Origin: Paludisphaera soli
GTDB taxonomy: Bacteria; Planctomycetota; Planctomycetia; Isosphaerales; Isosphaeraceae
DNA: 64,000 bases
Assembly (NCBI RefSeq): GCF_011064595.1
Contig: NZ_JAALJI010000010.1
Location: 162,226-226,225, forward strand
Direction of reading: 5' to 3'
Positions 37,185 to 46,350 of the stretch are shown piece after piece (positions within the stretch are counted from its first letter, which is position 1; the number at the start of each line of letters is the position of its first letter). Under the pieces are notes generated by a model. That model saw only the letters and a program-made list of their open reading frames with translations. It did no database searches and was not told the DNA's origin. The position numbers and the translations under genes are program-made.

Positions 37185-38954
37185 TCAACGTGATTCTAAC
37201 GCCATGCCGAGGCGGGCCCTCACGAGCTGAGGCAGGTGCTTGACCGGGATCGTACCCTCCGCGAGGACGGCCTCATGGTACGCACCCAGGTCGAAACGAT
37301 CGCCCTGCTCGCCCTGGATCGAACGCCTGAGCCGGGTGAAGGCCGTACGCCCCACGAAGTAGGTCGAGAGCTGACACGACGACTGCTTCGAACGGATGAT
37401 CTTGCCCTGGGCCTCGCCGTCGGTCTGGAACGCACGCCCGACTAGCAGCTCGCGCGCCTCCTCGTCGGTCATGGCTTGGCAATGCATCCTGGCGTCCAGG
37501 ATCGCGTTCACGACGGCCCGCAGGTAGAACTTGAGCTGCTGGAGCCTCAGCGCCAGGTCGCCGCCACCGAACCCTTGATCGAGCATCATCTGCTCGGTGT
37601 AAACCGCCCAGCCCTCCGCGAACGTGCCCGACGAGAGGAGACGTCGGATGCGGCTGGGACAGCGGTTGCTGTACTCGAGCTGGACGTAATGCCCCGGATA
37701 GGCCTCGTGGACCGTCAGGATCTTGAGCATCGGGCGGTTGTACTCGTGGAAGAAGCTCTCGGCGCGTTCGCGACTCCAATCGGACGGCGGCGCGCTGATC
37801 GCATACTCGCTCGACCCTCGCGCGTCGAGCGGGGGCGCCGGGTTGAGATAGGCGACGGAGTTCCCTCGCATGAACTCGGGCATCTCGATGATTCGGAGCT
37901 GATCGGGCTCGGGGAGCGTGAGAATCTTGCGGTCCTTGATGAACTCCCGGATCTCCTGAACGGTCGCCCGCACATCCTCCACGAGGGTCTCGGCGGTGCC
38001 GTGGTCGTCGCCGATCCGGGCGAGCACGCGACGGATCATAGCGCGACGGCCCGCATCGTCGTCGACCGGCACGACCTCGCCCGGGAAGTAAGTCGCCCAA
38101 AGCTGCCTGGCGAGAACGGCCATCTCGATCTCGACCCGGCCCGCCTCACTCTCCGCCTCGGCGAGCACCTCGTCGGCCGACAGCCCGGCGTCCAGTTCGA
38201 AGTCGAGCTTTTTGACGAACTTGTCGCGGCCGATCCGCCAGCTCTCGTCGCTCCTGGGGAGCACCTCGTCCCGGAGGAAGGCGAGATGAGCCCCCAGGGC
38301 CTCCACCACCTTGGCGGCGGGGACGGCGAACTCCCCCTCCCCAGGCTGCTCGCCCGCGAGCAGGAACAGGTCTTTCTTGTAGAACGAGACGGCCCCCTCG
38401 GCCTGTCGGATCGCCGTCTCGACCTTGACCCGAGGCGAGACGCCGATCTCCCGGCGCGCCGTCTCAAGCACGCGAGGGATCTCCTCCATCCTCCTCAGGG
38501 CGTTCCGCCGATTCACCTCGCGCGGCAGCGAAGATTGCGTCAGCAGGAGATAGACGCTCTCCGCCGCATAATCGGTGTAGACGCGTGGATCTTCCCGGTA
38601 GGGATCGAAGGTCTCGCGCTGCCAGATCGTCCCCTGCAGATGCCTTCGGAGGACGTCGTAGTCGACCTGGCCGGCGGCAGAAAGCCGATCCGCCCGGAGC
38701 TCGCGAGACAGCCTGGCAAGAGTCTCTCGCTGGAAATCCAGGAGCGCCCGCCGCGCCTCGGCCGACACGTCATCGAGTCGATCGTCGTGGGCATGCTCGC
38801 CCAGTCGCGTCGCCGTCAGCGGTTGGCGACGGAACGTCTCCTCCATGTAGCCGTCGAAGAAGGTGTTCAGCCGGGTGTCTTCGGTCTCGGGAGGAGCCGC
38901 GCAGACGCCGGGAGCGAGGAACAGGATGAGCCACGCCGCACAGGGCCGATTCAT
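37185..38954 (-). CDS. DUF885 family protein, secreted metallopeptidase-like
   Basis: 589 residues from ATG 38954, chosen because GGAGGGAG lies about 6 nt upstream and because it begins with a signal peptide (CAAWLILFLAPGVCA). DUF885 features: 'LGEHAHDDRLDDVSAEARRALLDFQRETLARL' near the N-terminus, the zinc motif HEAYPGH with a downstream Glu in 'FAEGWAVYTEQMMLDQG', and the final 'TYFVGRTAFTRLRR' region. The HExxxGH arrangement relates the family to gluzincin-like peptidases. Probably a periplasmic peptidase; the substrate is unknown. Convergent with the Gly-rich secreted gene. Confidence 0.88.
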   Translation of the reverse strand: MNRPCAAWLILFLAPGVCAAPPETEDTRLNTFFDGYMEETFRRQPLTATRLGEHAHDDRLDDVSAEARRALLDFQRETLARLSRELRADRLSAAGQVDYDVLRRHLQGTIWQRETFDPYREDPRVYTDYAAESVYLLLTQSSLPREVNRRNALRRMEEIPRVLETARREIGVSPRVKVETAIRQAEGAVSFYKKDLFLLAGEQPGEGEFAVPAAKVVEALGAHLAFLRDEVLPRSDESWRIGRDKFVKKLDFELDAGLSADEVLAEAESEAGRVEIEMAVLARQLWATYFPGEVVPVDDDAGRRAMIRRVLARIGDDHGTAETLVEDVRATVQEIREFIKDRKILTLPEPDQLRIIEMPEFMRGNSVAYLNPAPPLDARGSSEYAISAPPSDWSRERAESFFHEYNRPMLKILTVHEAYPGHYVQLEYSNRCPSRIRRLLSSGTFAEGWAVYTEQMMLDQGFGGGDLALRLQQLKFYLRAVVNAILDARMHCQAMTDEEARELLVGRAFQTDGEAQGKIIRSKQSSCQLSTYFVGRTAFTRLRRSIQGEQGDRFDLGAYHEAVLAEGTIPVKHLPQLVRARLGMALESR

Positions 38955-39350
38955 GAAGAACTCCCTCCCGGCGGGGTCGGCGAGCCGCCTCCGCCCGGCG
39001 ATGCGGAATCTTGTCAGGGCGGGGAGAAAATGGTAGAAAGAGACCATACGATGCGGCCTGTTCCTGCGTCAACCGAGACGAATCGCATCCCTCCCGTGCA
39101 TCGATTCGATTTCCGAATCGTTCGACCTCCGGATCTCCCGACCGTCCAGCCTCCTTCTTCGCGAAACCGATCGAAGTCGAGACGATGAGGGGTCAGGCCA
39201 CTCCCCCTCGGCGCCTTTTTGGCGATCCAAGTTCGAGGTCCTGGGGTGGAATTCCGGCTCAACCGAAAGGTGCAAGAAAGGATCGACCAAGGCGACCGGC
39301 CGCCAACTGGCCGTGATCGCACCAGCCTGGGTCGATCCCGACGAGAAACG
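38955..39350. other. Divergent intergenic region between DUF885 and phosphatase-like genes
   Basis: 396 bases without a supportable gene. An inverted repeat CGATTCG-n5-CGAATCG lies at 39102-39120. The phosphatase-like frame can be extended upstream to 39219, but that part has poor composition and no ribosome-binding site. Confidence 0.35.
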
Positions 39351-39962
39351 ATGGCCGTGTCGATGTCATCGCAGGTCCTCCTCATCCGCCCCGGCGCCAC
39401 GCTCTACGATGAGCAGAACCGGGTGCAAGGCGTGCTCGACATACCGCTCAGCGACCAGGGGCGGATCGAGGTCGCCCGGCTGGCGGATAACCTGGCCGCT
39501 CGGCAGGAGCATGGTCGGCTCTCCGCGCTCTACTGCGGCCCCGGCGAGAGCGTCGTCCGGACGGCCGAGATCGTCGGCAAGGCCCTCGGCCTCCGCCCCA
39601 AGCGGATCGACGACTTCCGGAACCTCGACCAGGGTCTCTGGCAGGGACTCCAGATCGAAGAGATCCGCCGCCGGAACGTCAAGCTCTTCCGCCAGTGGAT
39701 CGACGACCCGAGGACCATTCGCCCCCCGCAAGGGGAGACCATCGAAGAGGCGATGGAACGAATTCGAGGGGCCTTCCGCCCGCTCTTCCGTCGCCATCCC
39801 GAGGAGGCTTTCGGCCTGGTCGCCGGCGAGCCGATCGGACGTCTCATCGCCGGATACCTGAAGCGAACCCCCCGGGTCCAGCTCGACGAGTTCCTCCCTT
39901 GCTGCGGCTTCGAACGCATCGAGGTCCCCGCCGAGCTCCTAGGCGGCCCCGGCTCCTCTTGA
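39351..39962 (+). CDS. Histidine-phosphatase-superfamily protein lacking catalytic histidines
   Basis: 203 residues from ATG 39351. The fold is that of phosphoglycerate-mutase-like phosphatases: '[42 protein letters not shown]', '[23 protein letters not shown]', '[20 protein letters not shown]', '[14 protein letters not shown]', '[18 protein letters not shown]'. The phosphoacceptor His of the RHG motif is Pro (R13-P14-G15), and the second catalytic His of the 'VSHGG.IR' motif is missing (VAGEPIG). The Arg of the SP...R..TA motif and a Glu of GET are kept. The enzyme is therefore probably inactive as a phosphatase and may act as a binding or regulatory protein. Upstream of accD by about 100 bp in the same direction. 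Confidence 0.85.
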   Translation: MAVSMSSQVLLIRPGATLYDEQNRVQGVLDIPLSDQGRIEVARLADNLAARQEHGRLSALYCGPGESVVRTAEIVGKALGLRPKRIDDFRNLDQGLWQGLQIEEIRRRNVKLFRQWIDDPRTIRPPQGETIEEAMERIRGAFRPLFRRHPEEAFGLVAGEPIGRLIAGYLKRTPRVQLDEFLPCCGFERIEVPAELLGGPGSS

Positions 39963-40065
39963 CAAGATCGTCCCGCCCGGGAAGTGTGGGATCGTCCCGC
40001 CGATCCGACGCATGCCGCGTGCGTGGCAAGACCTTCAGATCGATCCCTCAGGAGTCAGACCGCTC

Positions 40066-40911
40066 ATGGCCGCCAAAGGAGGACCTCTGCACGCCTGGCA
40101 TGGCCACTTCGAAGCGAAACGCGTCCCGGAAGGCGTCTGGATGCGTTGCGACGGCTGCGGAGCGACCCTCTTCCGCAAGCAGGTCGAGCAGAACCTCAGC
40201 GTCTGCCCGGAATGCAACCACCACATGCCTCTCACGGCCGTCGAGCGGATCCGCCAACTCCTCGATGAGGATACCTTCGAAGATTGGTTCCCGGACCTAC
40301 TCCCGGCGGACCCGCTCGAATTCGACGACCGTCGCCCCTACCCCGAACGAGTCAGGGCCGAGCAGGCCCGCACCGGCCTCAAGGAGGCCGCCCTCGTCGG
40401 CCAGGGCTTCATCAAAGGGCGACGCATCGTCTTCGGGATCACCGACAGCGGCTTCATCATGGGGAGCATGGGCTCGGTCGTCGGCGAGAAGCTGACGCGG
40501 GCCATCGAGGAGGCGACCCGCCAGAAACTCCCTCTGGTGATCGTCTCAGGCTCCGGCGGCGGCGCCCGGATGCACGAGGGAATCTACTCGTTGATGCAGA
40601 TGGCCAAGGTCTCCACGGCCCTGGGCCGCTATCGGGCCGCCGGCGGCCTCTTTATCAGCGTCCTGACCCATCCGACGATGGGCGGCGTCGCCGCCAGCTT
40701 CGCGTCGCTCGGCGACATCATCCTCGCTGAACCCAAGGCGCTGATCGGCTTCGCCGGGCCCCGCGTCATCGAGCAGACGGTCCGCGTCCAGCTCCCCGAA
40801 GGATTCCAGACCAGCGAGTTCCACCTCAAGCACGGCTTCGTGGACCGCATCGTCCATCGACGCGACCTGAAGAGCATGATCGCTCAGCTGATCGACTACA
40901 CGACCACGTGA
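40066..40911 (+). CDS. accD: Acetyl-CoA carboxylase carboxyltransferase subunit beta
   Basis: 281 residues from ATG 40066 (AGGAG 11 nt upstream); an in-frame ATG at 40012 would add 18 poorly conserved residues. The N-terminal zinc ribbon has C28-x2-C31-x15-C47-x2-C50, the mark of bacterial AccD. The crotonase-like carboxyltransferase domain follows: '[52 protein letters not shown]', '[24 protein letters not shown]', '[37 protein letters not shown]', '[15 protein letters not shown]'. With AccA (not here) it transfers the carboxyl group from biotin to acetyl-CoA, making malonyl-CoA for fatty acid synthesis in the cytoplasm. Confidence 0.97.
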   Translation: MAAKGGPLHAWHGHFEAKRVPEGVWMRCDGCGATLFRKQVEQNLSVCPECNHHMPLTAVERIRQLLDEDTFEDWFPDLLPADPLEFDDRRPYPERVRAEQARTGLKEAALVGQGFIKGRRIVFGITDSGFIMGSMGSVVGEKLTRAIEEATRQKLPLVIVSGSGGGARMHEGIYSLMQMAKVSTALGRYRAAGGLFISVLTHPTMGGVAASFASLGDIILAEPKALIGFAGPRVIEQTVRVQLPEGFQTSEFHLKHGFVDRIVHRRDLKSMIAQLIDYTTT

Positions 40912-40924
40912 TCGAAGGCCGTCC

Positions 40925-41716
40925 TCAGGCCGTGCCGCTTGCGACCCGCCCGCCGCGACCGTCCTGCCCGAGCAATTCGAGCAGGAGGTTGTCGTGCGGG
41001 TACGGGTGCCCCTGGTACTGGCGGAACGCCTCGGCCCTTGCCACGCCGATCTCTTGTCCCCGGACCCCGCCCCACCTCTTCTGACTCTCCAGATACTCGT
41101 CGATCCCGTGCTGGCGCATCAGCCAGTCTCGCTGGCTGGCATGGCAGGCCAGCATCGCTCGCTTGACCTCGAAGACATCGGTCACGTCGACATGGAAGTC
41201 GACCGGCGCCGGTCGGCCGTCCCGGTCGATCCCTTCCAGGGCGTCGACGAAATAGAGGTGCGGGATGTGGTCCAAAGCCTTAGCCGGCTCCCACTGGCGG
41301 GTGGCATAATTCGGGCAGCCCGCCGCGAAGCAGGCGTCGCGCACCAGCAGGCTCGTCATCTCGTGATCGCAGATGTAATCGATCGGCGGAGCAGTCAGGA
41401 TCAGGTCGGGGCGGACCCGTCGGAGCACCTCGGTCACCCGGCGTCGCGATTCATCGTCGTTGAAGATCGCCAGGTCGCGGAACTCTAGGCAGAGGTACTC
41501 GGCCTCGATCAGGTCGGCCGCGGCCTTGGCCTCGGCGCGGCGGATCGCGGCGATGGCCTCGCTGTCGTGCTCGGCGCTGCCGCAGTCGCCCGGGGTCATC
41601 GTCGCGATCGTGACCTTGCAGCCCGCCCGCTTCAGGAGGGCGAGCGTCCCCGCGCACTGGAATTCGACGTCATCGGGATGGGCGTGGATTGCCAGGACGC
41701 GCTTTTGCGTGTGCAT
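40925..41716 (-). CDS. PIG-L family N-acetylglucosaminyl deacetylase (BshB-like)
   Basis: 263 residues. N-terminal 'KRVLAIHAHPDDVEFQCAGTLALLKRAG' has the zinc-binding HPDD motif; 'IATMTPGDCGSAEH', 'RRAEAKAAADLIEAEYLCLEFRDLAIFND', 'VLRRVRPDLILTAPPIDYICDHEMTSLLVRDACFAAG' with the third zinc ligand in DHEMT complete the LmbE/PIG-L fold. Deacetylates an N-acetyl-amino-sugar conjugate; BshB (bacillithiol), MshB and lipid-linked sugar deacetylases belong here. Length is close to BshB1 (about 235) with a longer C-terminus. The gene is convergent with accD with only 13 bp between. Confidence 0.9.
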   Translation of the reverse strand: MHTQKRVLAIHAHPDDVEFQCAGTLALLKRAGCKVTIATMTPGDCGSAEHDSEAIAAIRRAEAKAAADLIEAEYLCLEFRDLAIFNDDESRRRVTEVLRRVRPDLILTAPPIDYICDHEMTSLLVRDACFAAGCPNYATRQWEPAKALDHIPHLYFVDALEGIDRDGRPAPVDFHVDVTDVFEVKRAMLACHASQRDWLMRQHGIDEYLESQKRWGGVRGQEIGVARAEAFRQYQGHPYPHDNLLLELLGQDGRGGRVASGTA

Positions 41717-41884
41717 CGTTGATCGATCCGAATACGCTCGAGTGGGAAGTCACGACGAGCCCAGGATACCCCGACGACGTTCCTAAGACAATTGACTACC
41801 TACTGTTGCGTGATGAGAGCGGCGGTCGTCGCGTGGTATCGACCCGTCAAAGGAAAAATGTTCTGGCGTGCGCTAGACGACCTG

Positions 41885-41899
41885 TGTACATTAGCTACA
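41885..41899. promoter_or_regulatory. Candidate operator upstream of lexA
   Basis: TGTA-n7-TACA, a perfect 4-bp dyad, about 100 bp before the lexA ATG in an AT-rich gap. Related half-site-like words GCTAGACGAC and GCTAGTTCTAC flank it at about 41870 and 41928. The gap 41717-41996 holds nothing else I can name. LexA normally represses its own gene, so an operator is expected here, but the motif does not match the E. coli (CTGT-n8-ACAG) or Bacillus (GAAC-n4-GTTC) box exactly. Confidence 0.3.
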
Positions 41900-41996
41900 A
41901 AGGGTCAGATACTGATCGTCCGTGTGCTAGTTCTACTTCCACGAAGCATGCGGGCTTGCCGGCCCTCACCCGGATATGTCATGAACGGAGCCTTCG

Positions 41997-42605
41997 ATGG
42001 CCGACCTTGACTCGCTCACCGCGCGGCAGCGTGAGATCTACAATTTCATCCGCGGAAAGATTCAGGGACGAGGATACGGCCCCACGGTTCGGGAGATCGG
42101 CCTTCACTTCCAGATCAAGAGCCCCAATGGAGTGATGTGTCACCTGAAAGCCCTGCAGAAGAAGGGGCTGATCCATCGCGAGCCGAACATGTCCAGGGCG
42201 ATCCAGCTCCTGGAAGATCCGGCTACCTTGCAGCCGCTCGGGGGGCTGAAGCTGGTGGGCCGGATCGCCGCCGGGCAGCCGATCGAAGCGATCGAGCAGG
42301 ACGAGGAGCTGACGTTCTCGGACTGGGTCGAGGACGGCGCCAAGTTCGCGCTCCGGGTCACGGGCGACTCGATGATCGAGGAGCACATCGCCGACGGCGA
42401 CTTCGTCATCATCAAGAAGCAGGACCAGGCCCGCGACGGTCAGATCGTCGCCGTCCGCGACGAGGACGGCGAGGCGACGCTCAAGCGGATTTTCCGCGAT
42501 CGCACCCGCGTGCGGCTCGAGCCCGCCAACCGCGCGATGAAGCCGATCTTCCGCGATCACGTCGACATCCTGGGGATCCTGGTGGGGGTCGTCCGCAAGT
42601 ACTGA
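41997..42605 (+). CDS. lexA: LexA repressor
   Basis: 202 residues, the normal length. The N-terminal winged helix-turn-helix (residues 1-70) starts 'LTARQREIYNFIRGKIQGRGYGPTVREIGLHFQIKSPNGVMCHLKALQKKGLIHRE'. The hinge leads to the self-cleavage site A92-G93 (GRIAAGQP), followed by the S24 peptidase domain with Ser125 (VTGDSMIEEHIADGD) and Lys163 (GEATLKRI). DNA damage with RecA filament triggers cleavage and SOS induction. The recognition helix (TVREIGLHFQIKSPNGVMCHLKAL) differs from the E. coli one, consistent with a lineage-specific box. Downstream rnhA is in the same direction, 133 bp away. Confidence 0.97.
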   Translation: MADLDSLTARQREIYNFIRGKIQGRGYGPTVREIGLHFQIKSPNGVMCHLKALQKKGLIHREPNMSRAIQLLEDPATLQPLGGLKLVGRIAAGQPIEAIEQDEELTFSDWVEDGAKFALRVTGDSMIEEHIADGDFVIIKKQDQARDGQIVAVRDEDGEATLKRIFRDRTRVRLEPANRAMKPIFRDHVDILGILVGVVRKY

Positions 42606-42738
42606 CCTCCGCCCCGGCTTGACGGCGTCCGGTGTTGCGTCGATCATCGGAGTTCCGGCCGGGAGGAGTCTCCCGCTGCCGATTTCTTCGAGCCGCTCGC
42701 TTCCTGCGAGCGGCCCCCTCAAGGATCGAATCGCGACT

Positions 42739-43230
42739 ATGGAACCGGACGCCTCGGCCCCCGCCGACCTCGTTAAGCTCTTCACCGACGGCGCCTGCAG
42801 CGGCAATCCGGGTCCAGGAGGCTGGGCCTACATCCTTCAGCACCCGGCCAGCGGTCAGGTCCGCGAGGGCTCCGGGGCCGAATGGGAAACGACCAATAAT
42901 CGGATGGAGCTCATGGGCCCTATCGAGGGTCTCGCCTCGCTCAAGCGACGATGCCAGGTCGAGCTGGTGACCGACAGCCAGTACGTCGCGAAGGGAATCA
43001 AGGAGTGGATGCCCAACTGGAAACGGCGAGGATGGCAGCGGAAGGACGGCAACGTCCTCAAGCCGGTCATGAACGTGGACCTCTGGAAGCGGCTCGATGA
43101 GTTGCTGGCCGGCCATCAGGTCCGCGTCACCCACGTCCTCGGCCATCGCGGCCATGCCGAGAACGAGGCCTGCGACCGCATGGCGGTCGAGGCGTACAAG
43201 GAGCTGAAGCGGAACGGACGCCCCATCTGA
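42739..43230 (+). CDS. rnhA: Ribonuclease HI
   Basis: 163 residues from ATG 42739; frames upstream extend to 42619 but add only low-quality sequence. All catalytic acids are present: D17 (LFTDGACSGNPGPGGWA), E57 (TTNNRMEL), D79 (VTDSQYV) and D146 (NEACDRMA), together with the basic-protrusion region 'WMPNWKRRGWQRKDGNVLKPVMNVDLWKRLDELL' and 'THVLGHRGHAENE'. It cleaves RNA in RNA-DNA hybrids, removing R-loops and primers. The Shine-Dalgarno is weak (AAGGA about 13 nt before), so the start is slightly uncertain. Following lexA suggests a DNA-maintenance context but co-transcription is not proven. Confidence 0.96.
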   Translation: MEPDASAPADLVKLFTDGACSGNPGPGGWAYILQHPASGQVREGSGAEWETTNNRMELMGPIEGLASLKRRCQVELVTDSQYVAKGIKEWMPNWKRRGWQRKDGNVLKPVMNVDLWKRLDELLAGHQVRVTHVLGHRGHAENEACDRMAVEAYKELKRNGRPI

Positions 43231-43263
43231 GGCTGGTCCGCCCCGCTTCAACGAGTTCAGGTC

Positions 43264-44769
43264 TCAGCCCAGAACGTTCGCGACCGCCTCGCGGGCGCGG
43301 ATCATGAGCGGGCTGTCCGGTCGATTCGACCCCGGCAGGTGGTACATGGCGGCCGCGGCCAGCCTGGGCCGCCACCTGGGATCGGTCGTGTTCAACGATT
43401 CCTCCCACACCGCCGCCCCGTACTTGTAGTCGTGGCTGTCCGTCCCCTTGTGGAAGATCATCCGCGACGCCACGTCGAACAGCGCGTGCGACGAGCCGCC
43501 CTGCGACAAGAAACTCAGGGCCTCGGCCGCGGCCCGGCTTCGGTCCTGGCCGACGGCCTCGAAGATGCCGTCGATCGTCTCGGGCTGAGTCGAAATCGAT
43601 GCGTCGTCCGGGATGGCATCGATGCAGACGGGATTCGGCGACTTGATCCGCTCGCGATAGAGCGGCTGCCAGCCCACCGCCTGGAGCAGCGCCAGCTTGC
43701 GCGTGGTGTCGTCGCCGCTCGCCCCGTAGATGTAGTGAAGCGAGTTGGCGGCCGTCGTAGCGTGGATGGCGATGATGCCGGGGTTCCGCATCATCAACTC
43801 GCTGGAGAACAGCAAGGCGGCGTCCCAGATCGATCCCGGCGCGACGCCCCGTTTCAGCAGTTTGACGACTTCGGCCGAAGCCTCCTCGGGTGAAGCGTAG
43901 CGGAGGAGCGCCAGCAGGCCCAAGGTGGCGGCCGGGTCGGGACGGCCCTCCTGCCAGTCGGGGCCGATTTCTCCGGCGTTCTTGAGGTTCTCTTCGTATG
44001 GGCCGATCGGACCGGGGCGGTCGCCTCGGAGGTCGAGCAGGCCGTAGGCCAGCGAGCGGAGCACGGGCTCGGCGTGCTCCCAGCCGACCGCCTGGAGCGT
44101 CCGCCAGCTCTGGGCGGCGAAGATGGGCTTGTGGCCGATGTCGCGCTGGTCGCGCACGGCCATCCTCCAGAAGGGTTCCATCGCCTCGGCGGCCCCTGCT
44201 CCGCGGCAGAGGCCCGCCACGGCCACATCGGCCCCGTCCACGTCCCAGGCCTCCATGGCCCGGACGAAATCGGCCCTGGCCTGATGCGGCTTCGGAACGC
44301 GCGCCTCGTCGACCGCGCCCAGGGACCAGTCCCCTTCGGCCACGTCCTGCGCCTGGGACGATTTGAAGTTGTCGAGCGCCCAGAACAACGGCAGCAGTCG
44401 CTCCGAGGTCGCCGACGACTGGCCCAGCATGTGGGCCGAGTTGATCACGAGCACCGCATGGAACTTGAATCCGACCGGGCGAGGCTGGACGTTCCGCACG
44501 CCGGCGAGGAACAGCCCGCCCAGCAGCGATCGGTACGAGAGCCCGCCCTTCAACTCGGCGACCGCCTTCTCGAAGACCTTCTCCCGCGGTGTGTCCTCGA
44601 TCCAGCGGACGACGGGCTCGATCTCGGGGCGGAGCCGCACGACCTCCGGCCGGACGACGGCCTCCTCGGCCGACGTCGCGACCTGGCGCGACAGCTCCCA
44701 GCTCCCCAACGAAGCGCCGGCGAGCGTCGCCGAACGCAGGAAATCCCGACGCGGCAAGCCACGATCCAT
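43264..44769 (-). CDS. Tat-exported protein of unknown function (501 aa)
   Basis: ATG 44769 follows an AGGGGGG site and begins with a twin-arginine signal: MDRGLPRRDFLRSATLAGASLGSW (RRDFL, then a short hydrophobic stretch). The mature part is mostly helical, with 'GVRNVQPRPVGFKFHAVLVINSAHMLGQ', 'IFAAQSWRTLQAVGWEHAEPVLRSLAYGLLDL', 'AIHATTAANSLHYIYGAS', 'ALSFLSQGG'. Alternating His-containing helices suggest an alpha-alpha barrel or HEAT-like array. I do not recognise the family. Tat export usually means folding with a cofactor or in a complex in the cytoplasm. It is convergent with rnhA and downstream of the response regulator gene in the same direction. Confidence 0.75.
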   Translation of the reverse strand: MDRGLPRRDFLRSATLAGASLGSWELSRQVATSAEEAVVRPEVVRLRPEIEPVVRWIEDTPREKVFEKAVAELKGGLSYRSLLGGLFLAGVRNVQPRPVGFKFHAVLVINSAHMLGQSSATSERLLPLFWALDNFKSSQAQDVAEGDWSLGAVDEARVPKPHQARADFVRAMEAWDVDGADVAVAGLCRGAGAAEAMEPFWRMAVRDQRDIGHKPIFAAQSWRTLQAVGWEHAEPVLRSLAYGLLDLRGDRPGPIGPYEENLKNAGEIGPDWQEGRPDPAATLGLLALLRYASPEEASAEVVKLLKRGVAPGSIWDAALLFSSELMMRNPGIIAIHATTAANSLHYIYGASGDDTTRKLALLQAVGWQPLYRERIKSPNPVCIDAIPDDASISTQPETIDGIFEAVGQDRSRAAAEALSFLSQGGSSHALFDVASRMIFHKGTDSHDYKYGAAVWEESLNTTDPRWRPRLAAAAMYHLPGSNRPDSPLMIRAREAVANVLG

Positions 44770-44873
44770 GGTGCACCCCCCTGCCCTCGAGTTCGAGCCA
44801 TGCGACCCAGGGTCATCGTAGGCTTCGGGCGAGGTGAAGGGAACGACCCACCGGGAGGCCGTCGTCGGTCGTC

Positions 44874-46274
44874 TCACATCTGCTGGAGCTGATTGATCTT
44901 GTTGTAGAGGGTCTTGAGGCTGATCCCCAACTCCTTGGAGGCGGCCGGTTTGTTCCCGCTGTGCTTCTCGAGGACCACCTGGATGTAGCTCATCTCGATG
45001 TCGCGCAGGGTGGGGTTGCCATCGGGGATCGCGAAATGTGGCGCGGCGATCGGCTGGGCCGTGCCGGGCTGGACCCGGTTCCGGGCGGGGAACTGCGTCG
45101 GCAGGTGTTCGGGCCGGATCGGGCCGTTGCCGGCGAGGATCAGGGCGCGCTCGACGGCGTTGGCCAGCTCGCGGATGTTCCCCGGCCAGTCATGCGACGT
45201 GAGGACTTCGACGGCCTCGGGCGAGATCGAGGTCTCCGTCAGACCCCTCCGGGCCGCATAGCGCGAGAGCATGTGGCGGGCCAGTTCGGGGATGTCGTAG
45301 CGACGCTCCCGAAGCGGCGGCAGGATGATCTCGAAGGTGTTGAGCCGAAAGAAGAGGTCCTCCCGGAAGTGGTCGTTGGCGACCATCTCGCGGAGGTCCC
45401 GGTTGGTGGCGCAGACGACGCGGACATCGACCCGGAACGGCTCGTTCTCTCCCACGCGGCGGATCTCGCCGGACTCCAGGAAGCGCAGCAGCTTCACCTG
45501 GACGCTCTTGTCCAGCTCGCCGACCTCGTCGAGGAAGAGCGTGCCGCCGTTGGCGACCTCGAACAGCCCCTTGCGGTTCGACTCGGCCCCGGTGAACGCC
45601 CCCTTGCGGTGCCCGAAAAGCTCGCTCTCGACGAGGTTCTCGGGCAGGGCGCCGCAATTGACGGGGATGAAGACGCGCTGGGTGCGGTCGCTCCGCTCGT
45701 GGAGGTTCCGCGCGACCAGTTCCTTGCCCGTGCCGGTCTCGCCCAGGATCATGACCGTGGCGTCGGTCGGGGCGATGGTCTCGATCAGCCGCTTGACCTG
45801 CTGCATCGCCGGCGTCTCGCCGATGAGCAACGGCGCGCCCTCGGCCGCCTTAAGCCGGCTCTCCAACGCGACGGTCTTGTTCGACAGGTCGCGCCGCTCG
45901 GCGATCCGGTTGAGGATCACCTCCAGCTCGGCCCACTTGCAGGGCTTCGTGAGGTAGTCGAACGCCCCCAGCCGAAGCGCCTGGACGGCCGTGTCGACCG
46001 TGGCGTGGCCGGTCAGCAGGATGACCTGGGTCTCGGGGCTGAGCTGCTTGATCTGCGTGAGGACCTCGATGCCGGTGATGCCGGGCATGCGGATGTCCAG
46101 CAGGGCGGCATCGTAGCTGCCGCGCTCGAGGGCCTTCAAGGCGGCGGTGCCGTCCGGGCAGACGGTGACCTCATGGCCGAGGCGGGGCAGTTCCATCTGC
46201 ATGAGGTCGCGGAGGTGCGCCTCGTCGTCGGCGAACAGGATCCGCAAACCTCCGCGATGCGACTTGTCGATCAT
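44874..46274 (-). CDS. NtrC-family sigma54-dependent response regulator
   Basis: 466 residues, three domains. Receiver (about 10-125) with acidic pocket 'FADDEAHL', phospho-Asp60 (ALLDIRMPG), Thr in 'ILLTGHAT' and Lys in 'YLTKPCKWAELE'. AAA+ domain (about 145-380) with Walker A GETGTGKE, the sigma54-contacting GAFTGA loop (FGHRKGAFTGAESNRKG), Walker B 'GGTLFLDEVGEL' and the arginine-finger region 'REDLFFRLNTFEI'. C-terminal Fis-type helix-turn-helix 'GNKPAASKELGISLKTLYNKINQLQ'. It activates sigma54 promoters when phosphorylated by the histidine kinase encoded 76 bp upstream. Targets are unknown. Confidence 0.95.
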   Translation of the reverse strand: MIDKSHRGGLRILFADDEAHLRDLMQMELPRLGHEVTVCPDGTAALKALERGSYDAALLDIRMPGITGIEVLTQIKQLSPETQVILLTGHATVDTAVQALRLGAFDYLTKPCKWAELEVILNRIAERRDLSNKTVALESRLKAAEGAPLLIGETPAMQQVKRLIETIAPTDATVMILGETGTGKELVARNLHERSDRTQRVFIPVNCGALPENLVESELFGHRKGAFTGAESNRKGLFEVANGGTLFLDEVGELDKSVQVKLLRFLESGEIRRVGENEPFRVDVRVVCATNRDLREMVANDHFREDLFFRLNTFEIILPPLRERRYDIPELARHMLSRYAARRGLTETSISPEAVEVLTSHDWPGNIRELANAVERALILAGNGPIRPEHLPTQFPARNRVQPGTAQPIAAPHFAIPDGNPTLRDIEMSYIQVVLEKHSGNKPAASKELGISLKTLYNKINQLQQM

Positions 46275-46350
46275 GACTTCCTCCCTGACCTCTTCCCGGG
46301 CGTTGTATTCGATGTCTGCCTGCGACCGCGAGCGGGGCGTCTCGGCCCGC

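Noticed and set aside
39219..39350. N-terminal extension of the phosphatase-like protein
   Set aside because: The 44 added residues are basic and low-quality, and the fold's first strand begins right after the ATG at 39351.
41870..41940. Bacillus-type (GAAC-n4-GTTC) or E. coli-type (CTGT-n8-ACAG) LexA box
   Set aside because: Only isolated half-sites (CTGT, GTTC) are present; no full match was found upstream of lexA.
43127..44776. Long alternative minus-strand frame over the Tat-exported protein gene
   Set aside because: It is dominated by Arg/Gly/Pro without motifs; the frame chosen has a twin-arginine signal and a ribosome-binding site.
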